This document shows positions 50,800 to 62,141 of a DNA stretch of 64,000 bases, piece by piece. Each line of letters starts with the position of its first letter. Position 1 is the first letter of the stretch. The DNA lies in contig NZ_CP017014.1 in the NCBI RefSeq assembly GCF_001767395.1, positions 1,674,001-1,738,000 of the forward strand. Reading direction: 5' to 3'. Origin of the DNA: Rhodococcus sp. WMMA185. GTDB lineage: Bacteria; Actinomycetota; Actinomycetes; Mycobacteriales; Mycobacteriaceae. The translations under genes were made by a program, and so were the position numbers. Below the pieces are notes generated by a model. That model worked only from the letters and a program-made list of their open reading frames with translations, had not been told where the DNA came from and searched no databases.

Positions 50800-52156
50800 C
50801 CTCCTCCGGGTCGGCTTTGCCGGTGTCGGCGGGAACTGGTGTCAGCAGCACCCGGTCGATGCGCCGTCCATCCATGTGAGTCACCGTGGCCGTCCACCTG
50901 AGACCGGGTTCGGGCGTGGCGCCGGACGTCGGGAGTTCCACCACGTCGCCGCCTCGGGGGATCCGTCCGAGATGGGTGAGTACCAGTCCGCCGAGGGTCT
51001 CGTACTCGCCCTCCGGCGCAGTGAAGCCGGTGGTATCGGATACCTCGTCGACGCGGAGCAAACCGGAGCAGGACCAGCTGTTGCCGATCCGTTGGACGTC
51101 GATCTGGGGTTCGTCGTGCTCGTCGCGCACGTCACCGACGATCTCCTCGATCAGATCCTCCATCGTGACCAGTCCGGCCGTGCCGCCGTATTCGTCGACG
51201 ACGAAGGCGACCTGCATGCCATCGGACCGGATTCGCTCCATCAGGGCGTCACCATCGAGGCTCGAGGGAACCACCGGGACCGTCTGCGCGAGAGAGCTGA
51301 GGCGCGTGGTGCTTCGGCGATTCGCGGGTACCGCGAAGGCATGCTTGATATGCACCACGCCGACGGAATCGTCGAGGTCACCGTCGACCACGGGGAACCG
51401 GGAGAACCCGGTACGCGCGGCGGTGTCGATCAGGTCTGCCACAGTGTCGGTGGTGGCCAAGGACTCGATCTTCACCCGCGGCGTCATCAACTCCTCCGCG
51501 GTGCGCTCCCCGAAGCGGAGAGAGCGGTTGACGAGAAGGGCCGTGCCCTTGTCGATGGCACCGCGTTGTGCGGACGCTCGAACGAGCGAGCCGAGTTCCT
51601 GCGGGGACCGAGCCGACCGCAGTTCGTCAGTGGGCTCCATACCGAGCCGCCTCACCCACATGTTTGCTGTGCCGTTGAGTCCGTTGATCGCCCACTTGAA
51701 GATGAGCGAAAATCCGGCCTGCAGTCCCGCTACCGCTCGTGCGGTGGGAAGCGGGTGGGAGATGGCCAGGTTCTTCGGTACGAGTTCGCCGAAGATCATC
51801 GAGAACGACGTCGCGAGAACGAGCGCGATCACCAACGATATAGCTGCAGAGAGAGATTCGCTCAAGCCGAAGGTGTCCAGAATCGGCCGGATGAACCGGG
51901 CCAGGACGGGTTCGGCCAAGTAGCCGGTGATCAGTGTTGTGATTGTGATTCCGAGTTGCGCACCCGACAGCTGGAAGGACAGCGTGCGGTGGGCGTGCTG
52001 AACCTGACGGGCGCGGAGGTCGCCGTCGCGTGCATGCGCGTCGACGGTGCTGCGCTCGAGGGCTGTGAGCGAGAACTCGGCCGCGACGAACACCGCGGTG
52101 CCGGCTGTCAGTGCGAGGAAGCCCAGAAGGGCGAGAATGCTGAGCGCGATGTCCAT
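50786..52156 (-). CDS. DUF21/CBS/CorC-HlyC membrane protein, first gene
   Basis: This 456-residue paralogue of the next gene has a DUF21 domain (SILALLGFLALTAGTAVFVA, GITITTLITGYLAEPVLARF, MIFGELVPKNLAIS), two CBS repeats (ELMTPRVKIESLATTDTVAD; VAFVVDEYGGTAGLVTMEDL) and a C-terminal CorC_HlyC domain ending in a short acidic tail. The VDEYGG motif is the usual metal/nucleotide-linked segment. Start ATG 52156. The 14-base overlap with the following paralogue implies coupled translation and perhaps a heteromeric transporter. Corresponds to Rv1842c. Confidence 0.92.
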   Translation of the reverse strand: MDIALSILALLGFLALTAGTAVFVAAEFSLTALERSTVDAHARDGDLRARQVQHAHRTLSFQLSGAQLGITITTLITGYLAEPVLARFIRPILDTFGLSESLSAAISLVIALVLATSFSMIFGELVPKNLAISHPLPTARAVAGLQAGFSLIFKWAINGLNGTANMWVRRLGMEPTDELRSARSPQELGSLVRASAQRGAIDKGTALLVNRSLRFGERTAEELMTPRVKIESLATTDTVADLIDTAARTGFSRFPVVDGDLDDSVGVVHIKHAFAVPANRRSTTRLSSLAQTVPVVPSSLDGDALMERIRSDGMQVAFVVDEYGGTAGLVTMEDLIEEIVGDVRDEHDEPQIDVQRIGNSWSCSGLLRVDEVSDTTGFTAPEGEYETLGGLVLTHLGRIPRGGDVVELPTSGATPEPGLRWTATVTHMDGRRIDRVLLTPVPADTGKADPEEGEDG

Positions 52157-52396
52157 AGGTCATCGCCGCCAAGCGGGGAAGTGAGTGGCGCCGGGTTTGT
52201 CGCCCGGCTCGGTAGAGGATCCCTCCGAACCGGCGGAATCGGAGTCCGACCCCTCTGAAGCGTCGACCGATGCGTCGACGGGTGGGACATTTGCTACGTA
52301 TGTGGGTGCCTCGGGCACCGGAGTCCTCTCGTTCGGAGTCGGCAACCGGAGGGTTCCGGTGCCGAAAACCAGTGTGGTTCGGCGGTCAATGATACC
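52157..52396. other. Gap between guaB1 and the CBS transporter operon
   Basis: No supported gene. Frames here encode Ser/Asp/Glu-rich low-complexity peptides without ribosome sites. It should hold the promoter of the transporter operon (minus strand) just after the guaB1 hairpin at 52397. Confidence 0.4.
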
Positions 52397-52434
52397 CGGT
52401 GAGTGCCCGATTCAGCGGAACAGGACACTCACCG
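52397..52434 (-). terminator. Hairpin after guaB1
   Basis: CGGTGAGTG (52397-52405) and CACTCACCG (52426-52434) are perfect complements with a 20-base loop that can pair a little further inside. It lies 21 bases beyond the guaB1 stop. No clear T-tract. Confidence 0.55.
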
Positions 52435-52455
52435 AAACCTCGGGGTGCGCGTTCG

Positions 52456-55346
<2,891 letters not shown>

Positions 55347-55379
55347 GTCGTGAAGGCTACCGTCTACGCGGAGCCCCCC

Positions 55380-55423
55380 AGGGAGCGCCGTGGCGCGTGC
55401 GGATCAGCGGCACGGCGCTCCCT
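55380..55423 (-). terminator. Perfect 13-bp hairpin after gnd
   Basis: AGGGAGCGCCGTG (55380-55392) and CACGGCGCTCCCT (55411-55423) pair perfectly over an 18-base loop. It starts about 32 bases past the gnd stop, just before the helicase start. Confidence 0.7.
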
Positions 55424-55454
55424 GAGAAATACGAAACCGGCGAAGGCCCCGGTC

Positions 55455-56906
55455 TCAGGCCTGCACTTCGCTGCGGTCACCGCTCCACAGCGTATGGAAC
55501 TTGCCCTCCGCGTCGACCCGTTCGTAGGTGTGGGCGCCGAAGAAGTCCCGCTGTCCCTGGGTCAGCGCCGCAGGCAGTCGCTCGGCGCGCAGGGCGTCGT
55601 AGTACGACAGTGACGACGCGAACGCCGGCACCGGGATTCCCAGCAGGGTGGCGGTGGAGACCACGCGGCGCCAACTGTCGATGGCCGTCTCGATTGCATC
55701 CCGGAAGTACGGCGCCAGGATGAGGCTCGGCAGTTTCGGGTTCTCGTCGTACGCGTCCTTGATGCGATTCAGGAAGCGCGCTCGGATGATGCAACCACCA
55801 CGCCAGATCGTCGCCAGGTCGGCCGGGTGTAGATCCCAGTCGTACTCCGCGCTGCCGGCGGCGATCTGGTCGAATCCCTGCGCGTACGCCACAACCTTCG
55901 ACGCATACAGCGCCCGGCGGATGTCCTCGGTGAACTGTGCGGCGTCCGCAGGCTTGTCCGCGAGCCGACCGGATGCGAGGCCGACCGCAGCCTTGCGTTG
56001 TTCGCGCGAACCGGACAGGGCGCGGGCGAACACGGCCTCGGCGATTCCGGTAACAGGGACTCCGAGATCGAGCGCCGACTTGACGGTCCAGCGACCCGTA
56101 CCCTTCTGCTCGGCTGCATCGACGATCACATCGACCAACGCCTTACCGGTCTTGGCATCCTTCTGCTTCAGCACCTCCGCGGTGATCTCGACGAGATAGC
56201 TCTCGAGGTCGCCCGAGTTCCACTCGGTGAACACTTCGGCGATCTTGTCGGCGTCATAGCCGAGGGCATCGCGGAACAGGTGGTACGCCTCGCCGATCAG
56301 TTGCATGTCGGCGTACTCGATGCCGTTGTGCACCATCTTCACGAAGTGCCCGGATCCGTCGGGGCCGATGTGGGTGCAGCACGGGATGCCGTCGACCTGA
56401 GCGGCGATCGATTCGAGCAGCGGGCCGAGCGCCTCGTAGGACTCCTTGGGTCCACCCGGCATGATCGACGGTCCGTTCAGTGCGCCTTCCTCACCGCCGG
56501 AGATGCCGGCGCCGACGAAGTGCAGGCCCCGCTCACGCAGCGCCGCCTCACGGCGCATCGTGTCGGTGTACAGGGCATTGCCGCCGTCGATGATGATGTC
56601 ACCGGGCTCCATGGCGGCGGCGAGTTCCTCGATGACGGCGTCGGTGGCATCGCCGGCCTTGACCATGATCAGCACGCGACGCGGCTTCTGCAGCGCGCCT
56701 ACGAACTCCTCGATGGTTTCCGTACGGACGAAGTCGCCCTCGCTGCCGTGATCGTCGAGAAGTGCGTCGGTCTTCGCGATGCTGCGGTTGTGGAGAGCGA
56801 CGGTGTGACCATGCCGGGCGAGATTTCGGGCAATGTTCGAGCCCATGACGGCCAGTCCGGTGACGCCGATCTGGGCGCGTGCGCCCTCGGTGTTGTCGAT
56901 AGTCAT
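55455..56906 (-). CDS. gnd: 6-phosphogluconate dehydrogenase (NADP+, long form)
   Basis: This pentose-phosphate enzyme oxidises 6-phosphogluconate to ribulose 5-phosphate and CO2. The 483-residue product shows the NADP site GLAVMGSNIARNLARHGHTV, IIIDGGNALYTDT, AGISGGEEGALNGPSIMPGG and the catalytic KMVHNGIEYADMQLIGEAYH, with the C-terminal tail of the homodimeric long form. I chose the ATG at 56906 (AGAAGGA about 11 bases upstream); the large upstream extension is non-coding. Corresponds to gnd1 (Rv1844c). Confidence 0.96.
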   Translation of the reverse strand: MTIDNTEGARAQIGVTGLAVMGSNIARNLARHGHTVALHNRSIAKTDALLDDHGSEGDFVRTETIEEFVGALQKPRRVLIMVKAGDATDAVIEELAAAMEPGDIIIDGGNALYTDTMRREAALRERGLHFVGAGISGGEEGALNGPSIMPGGPKESYEALGPLLESIAAQVDGIPCCTHIGPDGSGHFVKMVHNGIEYADMQLIGEAYHLFRDALGYDADKIAEVFTEWNSGDLESYLVEITAEVLKQKDAKTGKALVDVIVDAAEQKGTGRWTVKSALDLGVPVTGIAEAVFARALSGSREQRKAAVGLASGRLADKPADAAQFTEDIRRALYASKVVAYAQGFDQIAAGSAEYDWDLHPADLATIWRGGCIIRARFLNRIKDAYDENPKLPSLILAPYFRDAIETAIDSWRRVVSTATLLGIPVPAFASSLSYYDALRAERLPAALTQGQRDFFGAHTYERVDAEGKFHTLWSGDRSEVQA

Positions 56907-57119
56907 AGATACAGCATTCCTTCTCACTCGGTGGTCGCGAAATCGGCGGTTGGATAGACCTCCAGCAAGGTTATCGCCGGGGTCATCGGCGTGCTGTGCC
57001 GATGCGCGGCGCCCCGCGGAGGAATCGCGGAGCTCTGCGGATCCTGTGGATCGTGCCGTGAGTGGAGCGGCTTCGTCTTCGCGCCCCCGCAAAGGAGCGA
57101 TCGTGACCGAAGTTGTCCG

Positions 57120-57148
57120 TTGACTATGATTCCGGCCACAGGTAAGTA
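57120..57148 (+). promoter_or_regulatory. Sigma-70-like promoter for the YVTN protein
   Basis: TTGACT (57120-57125) and TAAGTA (57143-57148) have 17-base spacing. They lie 87 bases before the ATG of the propeller gene. The rest of the 328-base divergent gap from gnd shows only a ribosome-site-like AAAGGAG with a six-codon frame, probably chance. Confidence 0.6.
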
Positions 57149-57234
57149 TGAGCGGTCCGATCGAGCGGGAGTCCACTGCCTCAACTTCCAGGAGCCCCGG
57201 GATCACCTCGCTGTTCCACTGAGTTAGGAGAAAT

Positions 57235-58587
57235 ATGAATCGGCACAGCGGTTTCCGCGGTTTCCTCGAAGCCTGGCGCTGCACCCGACGTCTCTTGTTC
57301 GGGTCGACGGCCGTCGTCGCGATGGTGGTGGGTACCGCCGGAGTGGGAGCGGTGACTGCGTCGGCAGACACCGTCATCGGCACCGTCCCGGTCGGGGATG
57401 CTCCGGAGGGGGTGGCGCTCAGCCCGGATGGGGCCCGCGCCTACGTCGCCGACTCGAAGAGCAATAGGGTGTCGGTGATCGACACTGTGAGCAACATCGT
57501 GATCGCGACAGTCCCGGTCGGGACCACCCCCCAAGGGTTGGCTGTGACTCCCGACGGATCCCGCGTCTACGTCGCCAACGCCTACAGTGGTCTTCTCGGT
57601 GAGGTGTCGGTCATCGACACCGCCGACAACACGGTGGTCGCGACCATCCCCGCCGGGATCATCCCCGAAGGGGTGGCGGCGACCCCGGACGGGAATTTCG
57701 TCTACGTCACCAACAATTTCAGCAATGACGTGTATGTGATCGGCACTGCCGACAACATCGTGGCCACGACCCTCTCGGTCGGGGGCCGCCCCCAAGGGGT
57801 GGTGGTGACACCGAATGGGAAGTTCGCCTATGTCACCAACTCGAAGGACAATACGGTGTCGGTGATCGACACTGGCACCAATGATGTGGTCGGTACGGTG
57901 CAGGTCGGGGCAAGCCCGCACGACGTGGCGGTGACCCAGGACGGATCCCGCGCCTATGTCACCAACTCGAAGGACAATACGGTGTCGGTGATCGACACTG
58001 GCACCAATGATGTGGTCGGTACGGTGCAGGTCGGGGCAAGCCCGCACGACGTGGCGGTGACCCAGGACGGATCCCGCGCCTATGTCACCAACTCGAAGGA
58101 CAATACGGTGTCGGTGATCGACACTGGCACCAATGATGTGGTCGGTACGGTGCAGGTCGGGGCAAGCCCGCACGACGTGGCGGTGACCCAGGACGGATCC
58201 CGCGCCTACGTCACCAACTCCGAAAACAACACAGTGTCAGTGATCGAGATAACCGCGACGCCCGATGTCGAGACCACGACGAGAGTGTCCCGGCCGACAA
58301 CTACTGTGAAGGGCGTTGCAGTGGACCTCACTGCGATGGTCTCCGGGAACCCGTCCGGTGGCACAGTACAGTTCTTCGATGGCGTGATTCTCATCGGGGA
58401 CCCGGTGCGGGTGACCGACGGTAGGGCGACACTGTCGCATGCCTTCACCGAGGCGGGCGATCACCCAATTACTGCGGTCTACAGCGGAACCGAGGGCTTT
58501 CTCGGATCGACCAGTCAGGTCGTTACCGCCGTCGTCACAGACGATGGCGGCGGCGCCGGATCGGCCGGAGGCGTCTTCGGATCCTGA
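57235..58587 (+). CDS. Secreted YVTN seven-bladed beta-propeller protein with Ig-like C-terminus
   Basis: The 450-residue exported protein has a basic N-region, a hydrophobic signal core VVAMVVGTAGVGAVTASA (about 30-47), then seven YVTN-type blades of about 42 residues: four diverged blades followed by three that are nearly identical (SKDNTVSVIDTGTNDVVGTV and VGASPHDVAVTQDGSRAYVT), closed by an incomplete strand SENNTVSVIE. The remaining 110 residues form a bacterial Ig-like domain (VKGVAVDLTAMVSGNPSGGT, YSGTEGFLGSTS) and a Gly-rich end. ATG follows AGGAGA. Such propellers bind proteins or glycans at cell surfaces; ligand unknown. It is an insertion relative to the mycobacterial gnd1-Rv1845c order. 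Confidence 0.88.
   Translation: MNRHSGFRGFLEAWRCTRRLLFGSTAVVAMVVGTAGVGAVTASADTVIGTVPVGDAPEGVALSPDGARAYVADSKSNRVSVIDTVSNIVIATVPVGTTPQGLAVTPDGSRVYVANAYSGLLGEVSVIDTADNTVVATIPAGIIPEGVAATPDGNFVYVTNNFSNDVYVIGTADNIVATTLSVGGRPQGVVVTPNGKFAYVTNSKDNTVSVIDTGTNDVVGTVQVGASPHDVAVTQDGSRAYVTNSKDNTVSVIDTGTNDVVGTVQVGASPHDVAVTQDGSRAYVTNSKDNTVSVIDTGTNDVVGTVQVGASPHDVAVTQDGSRAYVTNSENNTVSVIEITATPDVETTTRVSRPTTTVKGVAVDLTAMVSGNPSGGTVQFFDGVILIGDPVRVTDGRATLSHAFTEAGDHPITAVYSGTEGFLGSTSQVVTAVVTDDGGGAGSAGGVFGS
57841..58218 (+). repeat. Three 126-bp tandem repeats inside the propeller gene
   Basis: The units at 57841-57966, 57967-58092 and 58093-58218 each encode one 42-residue blade. The first two are identical and the third differs by one base by eye. 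Near-identity at silent positions shows recent duplication or gene conversion. Unit length keeps the frame, so copy number could change without loss of the protein. Confidence 0.92.
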
Positions 58588-58602
58588 GTTCGGCGAACTC
58601 AG
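58584..58602. terminator. Hairpin overlapping both convergent stop codons
   Basis: CTGAGTTC (58584-58591) and GAACTCAG (58595-58602) form an 8-bp stem with a 3-base loop. The left arm contains the stop of the propeller gene and the right arm the stop of the helicase gene, which are 11 bases apart. It may act in both directions. Confidence 0.5.
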
Positions 58603-60392
58603 CTCCGACGCTCGCGAATCGGGCCGTCGAAGCCGTCGTAGGAGCGACGATCCGTGCGGCTACGGAATCCACCGCGGGTGGGCGCGGGACGCCGATCCGG
58701 CGCGGCTGCCCCACGATCGTCGTCGCGGCGGAAGCCCCCGCCCCGGTTGTCACGGCCCCGGCTGTCACCGAAGTCGCGGCGATGGGTACCGCGGTCGAAG
58801 GTCCGCTCGGCGGTGGCGCGAGGGTTGTCGCCGCGGTCACCGAGGTCACGGCGCGGCGCTCGATCGTTCACCGTGCGGTTGTCGCGGTCCCCTCGGTAGC
58901 CGCTGCCGCGGGTGTCACCGTCTCGGCTTGGCCGAGCGCTCCGGTAGCCGCTAGATCTGGAGTCGGACTGGTCTCGACGGGGGTCGCGGCCCTCGAAGTT
59001 ACGCCTGCCCGACGGCCGGTCGTCGTTGCTCCGATTGCCGCGGTTGGGGCGGCCGTATCCACCATCGCGCCGGGGCCCACGGTTGCCGAACTTTCTATCG
59101 CCGCCGCGGCCGAAGTGGGTTTCGCGCACCGGTTCTCCACTGGGTGCCTTGGCTCCGGTGATGCTGGCCAGCTTCTCCGAACCGGGGGAGACCGGCACAG
59201 CCGTGGCGTCGACGCCTGCCATCCCGGTCAGGCGCCTGAACGTGCGCTTCTGGTTGGGTAGCACGATCGCGACGACGATGCCCTTCTCGCCGGCACGCGC
59301 GGTCCGGCCTGCACGGTGCAGGTAGTCCTTGTGGTCGGCGGGCGGATCGACGTTCACGACCAGGTCGATGCCGTCGACATGGATGCCGCGTGCGGCGACG
59401 TCGGTCGCGACCAGTACCGGGGTGCGGCCGTTCTTGAATCGTTCGAGGACCCGGCTGCGCTGGTTCTGTGCCTTGCCCCCGTGCAGAGCCTCGGCGGCGA
59501 TTCCGACCGCTCGCAGACGGTCGGTGATGCCCTCACACCCGAGCTTGGTCCGGGCGAACATGATGGTGCGCCCCTCGCGGGCACCGATTTCGGCAAGGAC
59601 GTTGTCCTTCTGGCCGCGGTCGACGAGCAGCACGTAGTGCTCCATCGTGTCCACGCTGGCCCGCCCGTCCTCCGTGGAGTGCTGAACATGATCCGGAAGG
59701 AACTGGCGGACCAGCGACTGCACCTCGCGGTCCAGAGTGGCGGAGAACAGCAGACGCTGGCCTTCGGCCGGTGTGTCGCCGAGGATGGACCGCACCTCGG
59801 GCAGGAAGCCCATGTCAGCCATCTGATCAGCCTCGTCGAGGGCTGTGATTTCGACGGAATCGAGGATGCAGGTGCCCTGGCGGAGGTGATCACCGAGTCG
59901 GCCCGGGGTGGCGACGAGGACGTCGACACCACGCCGCAACTGGTCAACCTGTCTCGTGAACGGAGTTCCGCCGACGGCGGGTCTTACGCTCAGTCCGAGC
60001 GCACCGGCGTAGGTCGCGAGGGAATCGACCACCTGGAAGGCGAGTTCACGGGTGGGTACGAGCACCAGCGCGCGGGGACGCTTGGGTGCGGGTCGGTCTT
60101 CGTGTCGGGCGAGTCGGGCGAGCATCGGCAGACCGAAGGCGAGGGTCTTGCCCGATCCGGTCTGGGCGCGGCCGAGAACGTTGGTGCCCGCGAGTGCGTC
60201 CGGAACGGACTGCGCCTGAATCGGTGACGGGATCGTGATGGAGTTGCGGGCCAGCGCTTGCACCAGCGGCGCGGGCAGGCCGATCTCGGCGAACGTCACG
60301 GCGGCTGTGTCGGCTGCGCCGGCATTCTCATCAAGGGCTTCGATATCAGCCTGCTCGTCGTGGGCAGACGTCATCTGGACAGCGTTGGTCAC
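58599..60392 (-). CDS. DEAD-box RNA helicase with long Arg/Gly-rich tail
   Basis: This 597-residue helicase has an acidic N-terminus, then Q motif PSPIQAQSVPDAL, AQTGSGKTLAFG, PTRELAFQ, TPGRLGDHL, LDEADQMADMGF, SAT, VATDVAARGIHVDG and HRAGRTARAG. From about residue 430 to the end it is a low-complexity tail of Arg, Gly, Asp and Ser (for example GYGRPNRGNRSNDDRPSG), typical of RNA-binding extensions in cold-shock or ribosome-assembly helicases. The core closely resembles the helicase at 53958, so the two are paralogues. Upstream repeats at 60527-60592 lie in its likely 5' leader. Confidence 0.93.
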   Translation of the reverse strand: MTNAVQMTSAHDEQADIEALDENAGAADTAAVTFAEIGLPAPLVQALARNSITIPSPIQAQSVPDALAGTNVLGRAQTGSGKTLAFGLPMLARLARHEDRPAPKRPRALVLVPTRELAFQVVDSLATYAGALGLSVRPAVGGTPFTRQVDQLRRGVDVLVATPGRLGDHLRQGTCILDSVEITALDEADQMADMGFLPEVRSILGDTPAEGQRLLFSATLDREVQSLVRQFLPDHVQHSTEDGRASVDTMEHYVLLVDRGQKDNVLAEIGAREGRTIMFARTKLGCEGITDRLRAVGIAAEALHGGKAQNQRSRVLERFKNGRTPVLVATDVAARGIHVDGIDLVVNVDPPADHKDYLHRAGRTARAGEKGIVVAIVLPNQKRTFRRLTGMAGVDATAVPVSPGSEKLASITGAKAPSGEPVRETHFGRGGDRKFGNRGPRRDGGYGRPNRGNRSNDDRPSGRRNFEGRDPRRDQSDSRSSGYRSARPSRDGDTRGSGYRGDRDNRTVNDRAPRRDLGDRGDNPRATAERTFDRGTHRRDFGDSRGRDNRGGGFRRDDDRGAAAPDRRPAPTRGGFRSRTDRRSYDGFDGPIRERRS

Positions 60393-60526
60393 GCGGTACC
60401 TCTCCGGGCATAGGGCGCGTCGCGGAGCGGGGGCTGTCGTTCAGCACGCACAATGGGACGAGCCAGGGCACATGTCACCTGGTCATCCATTCGCGTGAGC
60501 GCGGGGGAATGGGGCTGTGTGCCGTT

Positions 60527-60592
60527 TCGGTGTTGATCGACCTCGGTGTTTGGTGAAGTTCGGTGCTTGGTGAACTTCGGTGTTGATGAACT
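60527..60592 (-). repeat. Four short tandem repeats before the helicase gene
   Basis: TCGGTG begins at 60527, 60543, 60560 and 60577, each followed by TTGGTGAA-like or TTGAT-like sequence, a 16-17-base period. The 271-base gap (60393-60663) has no supported frame. The array may lie in the helicase mRNA leader or upstream control region. Confidence 0.6.
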
Positions 60593-60663
60593 ACCGCGGC
60601 CGCCGAACAGTGTACGCGACGCAGTGCCCGGCCAGCGAATTCGTTGTTCTGTGACGTGAGTGA

Positions 60664-61641
60664 CTACAGGGCGCGGAACAACCTGCTCAGTTCGGTCAGC
60701 CAGGGGACGGCGACGGCGATTGTCGGCACGACGAGTATGGCGACGGACGCCGCATATGCCGCCAGCGATACGGACGTTGCCGCACGCGTCTCCGATGAGG
60801 CGAGCCGCTGCACCCGCAGCAGCGTGTCGGGGCCACCTGCAGCCATCGCTCCATTGGGAGCGTGTGAACCCGAACAGGCCACGAGTGCCCTGGCGAGTGC
60901 CGCTGGCCCGGTGGCGCGGACAGCGGAATCATCGGCCAGCATCTCGACAAGCAGCTGCACCGATCCCAGCGCCGACTTGCTGCGCACGACCTTCGGGAAG
61001 GCAGCGTTGACAGCGGTGAAGGCCTCGAGCACTAGGTCGTGTCGGGCGCGCAGGTGTGAACGTTCGTGGGAGAGGATCGCAGCAATCTCCACGTCGCTGA
61101 GTTTGGTGAACGTTCCCCGACTCAGTACGACTCGCCGACGCAGGCCGGGTAGGCAATAGGCGATCGGCTCGGCCGCGTCGAGGACGCGCAGATCCGGAGC
61201 GCGCGCAAGCGGGGACGCCGTGGGACCGTTGTCGAGGAGATCGACAAGCATGCGGTGCCTCGAGCGCCGTCGCCTGGTTCGAATACCGACCTGGACGACA
61301 GAGAAGATCAGCCGCGCCCCGACCATCAGTGTCAGAGCGAGAACCGCCACGTAGAGGAGCCAAAGGGGCAAGCCCAGAGCGTCGATCTCCTCGACCGGCG
61401 AGGTGGTCGGTCGGCCATCCGGGCCGGGAACGAGGAGTTGGCTGGCGATCGCAAGTCCCGAACCGAATGCAGACAGCACCGCTGCGAGGGCGATTGCCTG
61501 CCATAACACCAGGGCCGCGCGCGGTGCTCGGTACGGCCAGCGGGCACGACTCAGCAGCGCAGGGACTGGCCCTGCGAACAGGAGTGCGAGTACTCCGAAT
61601 ACCAGCGCGGCGGTGGCGTGCATGTCCTTCACATAATGCAC
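60664..61641 (-). CDS. M56-family (BlaR1-like) membrane metallopeptidase
   Basis: The 325-residue membrane protein has four helices (AALVFGVLALLFAGPVPALL, ALVLWQAIALAAVLSAFGSG, LWLLYVAVLALTLMVGARLI, and a last one at VAILVVPTIAVAVPW) and a cytosolic zinc protease motif HERSH (in AAILSHERSHLRARHDLVLE). Unlike BlaR1 it has no penicillin-binding sensor domain. Together with the BlaI-like repressor just upstream it resembles Rv1845c-Rv1846c, a cell-envelope stress pair. An in-frame ATG at 61623 (MHATAALVF) is an alternative start; neither has an ideal ribosome site, so translation may be coupled to the repressor gene. Confidence 0.9.
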   Translation of the reverse strand: MHYVKDMHATAALVFGVLALLFAGPVPALLSRARWPYRAPRAALVLWQAIALAAVLSAFGSGLAIASQLLVPGPDGRPTTSPVEEIDALGLPLWLLYVAVLALTLMVGARLIFSVVQVGIRTRRRRSRHRMLVDLLDNGPTASPLARAPDLRVLDAAEPIAYCLPGLRRRVVLSRGTFTKLSDVEIAAILSHERSHLRARHDLVLEAFTAVNAAFPKVVRSKSALGSVQLLVEMLADDSAVRATGPAALARALVACSGSHAPNGAMAAGGPDTLLRVQRLASSETRAATSVSLAAYAASVAILVVPTIAVAVPWLTELSRLFRAL

Positions 61642-61649
61642 GACGAATG

Positions 61650-62063
61650 TCAGACCGCGCGAGCGGCTCCGGGCTCATCGCCGCCGTCGGATCGTTCCTT
61701 GGACTCGAGTGCGGCGAGGGCCTCACGGAGTGCGTCGGCCTCGTCGGCACCGACCTGGCCGACGAAGTGAACGAGTGCGGCAGCGCGGCTTCCTGACTCG
61801 TCGGCCTGCTGGAGTGCGTCCACCATGAGGCTCGCGACGAGTTCTTCACGCTCGTGCACCGGCAGATATCGGTGTGCACGATCGTCGCGCTGCTGAATGA
61901 CTAGGCGCTTCTTGGCCAGTCGCTGCAGCACGGTCATGACCGTCGTGTACGCAAGGTCACGTCGGGTCGCCAGTTCCTCGTGCACCTGACGCACAGTCTG
62001 TGGTTCCGATGTTGACCACAGGTGATCCATCACCGCGCGTTCGAGTTCCCCGAGACCAGCCAT
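61650..62063 (-). CDS. blaI: BlaI/MecI-family transcriptional repressor
   Basis: The 137-residue winged-helix repressor has MAGLGELERAVMDHLWSTSE, the recognition region TVRQVHEELATRRDLAYTTV, MTVLQRLAKKRLV and a C-terminal dimer helix. BlaI repressors are cut by their M56 partner on envelope or beta-lactam stress; the partner gene follows after eight bases. Here no beta-lactamase is next to the pair. In M. tuberculosis the homologue (Rv1846c) also acts on blaC and ATP synthase genes elsewhere. I did not find a clear BlaI dyad in the 78 bases upstream. Confidence 0.92.
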   Translation of the reverse strand: MAGLGELERAVMDHLWSTSEPQTVRQVHEELATRRDLAYTTVMTVLQRLAKKRLVIQQRDDRAHRYLPVHEREELVASLMVDALQQADESGSRAAALVHFVGQVGADEADALREALAALESKERSDGGDEPGAARAV

Positions 62064-62141
62064 GTTCCGATTCTACGGTTATCATCTCGCGGGTATGCAC
62101 AAGTGGGCGTAGCCAACAGTCGGTTCAGCGTGTGGTAATGG

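Noticed and set aside
50330-52258. 642-residue plus-strand frame
   Set aside because: It runs antisense to the two CBS transporter genes, which have clear family motifs; high GC content leaves long open frames on the opposite strand.
57103-57123. Six-codon frame after AAAGGAG in the gnd/YVTN gap
   Set aside because: Too short to support and overlapped by the promoter proposed for the propeller gene.
57181-58173. 330-residue minus-strand frame with repeated His/Arg-rich units
   Set aside because: It is the antisense of the tandem YVTN repeats; its repeats only mirror the propeller gene and it has no ribosome site or family similarity.
57841-58218. CRISPR-like direct repeats
   Set aside because: Units are 126 bp, contiguous without spacers and coding in frame for propeller blades.
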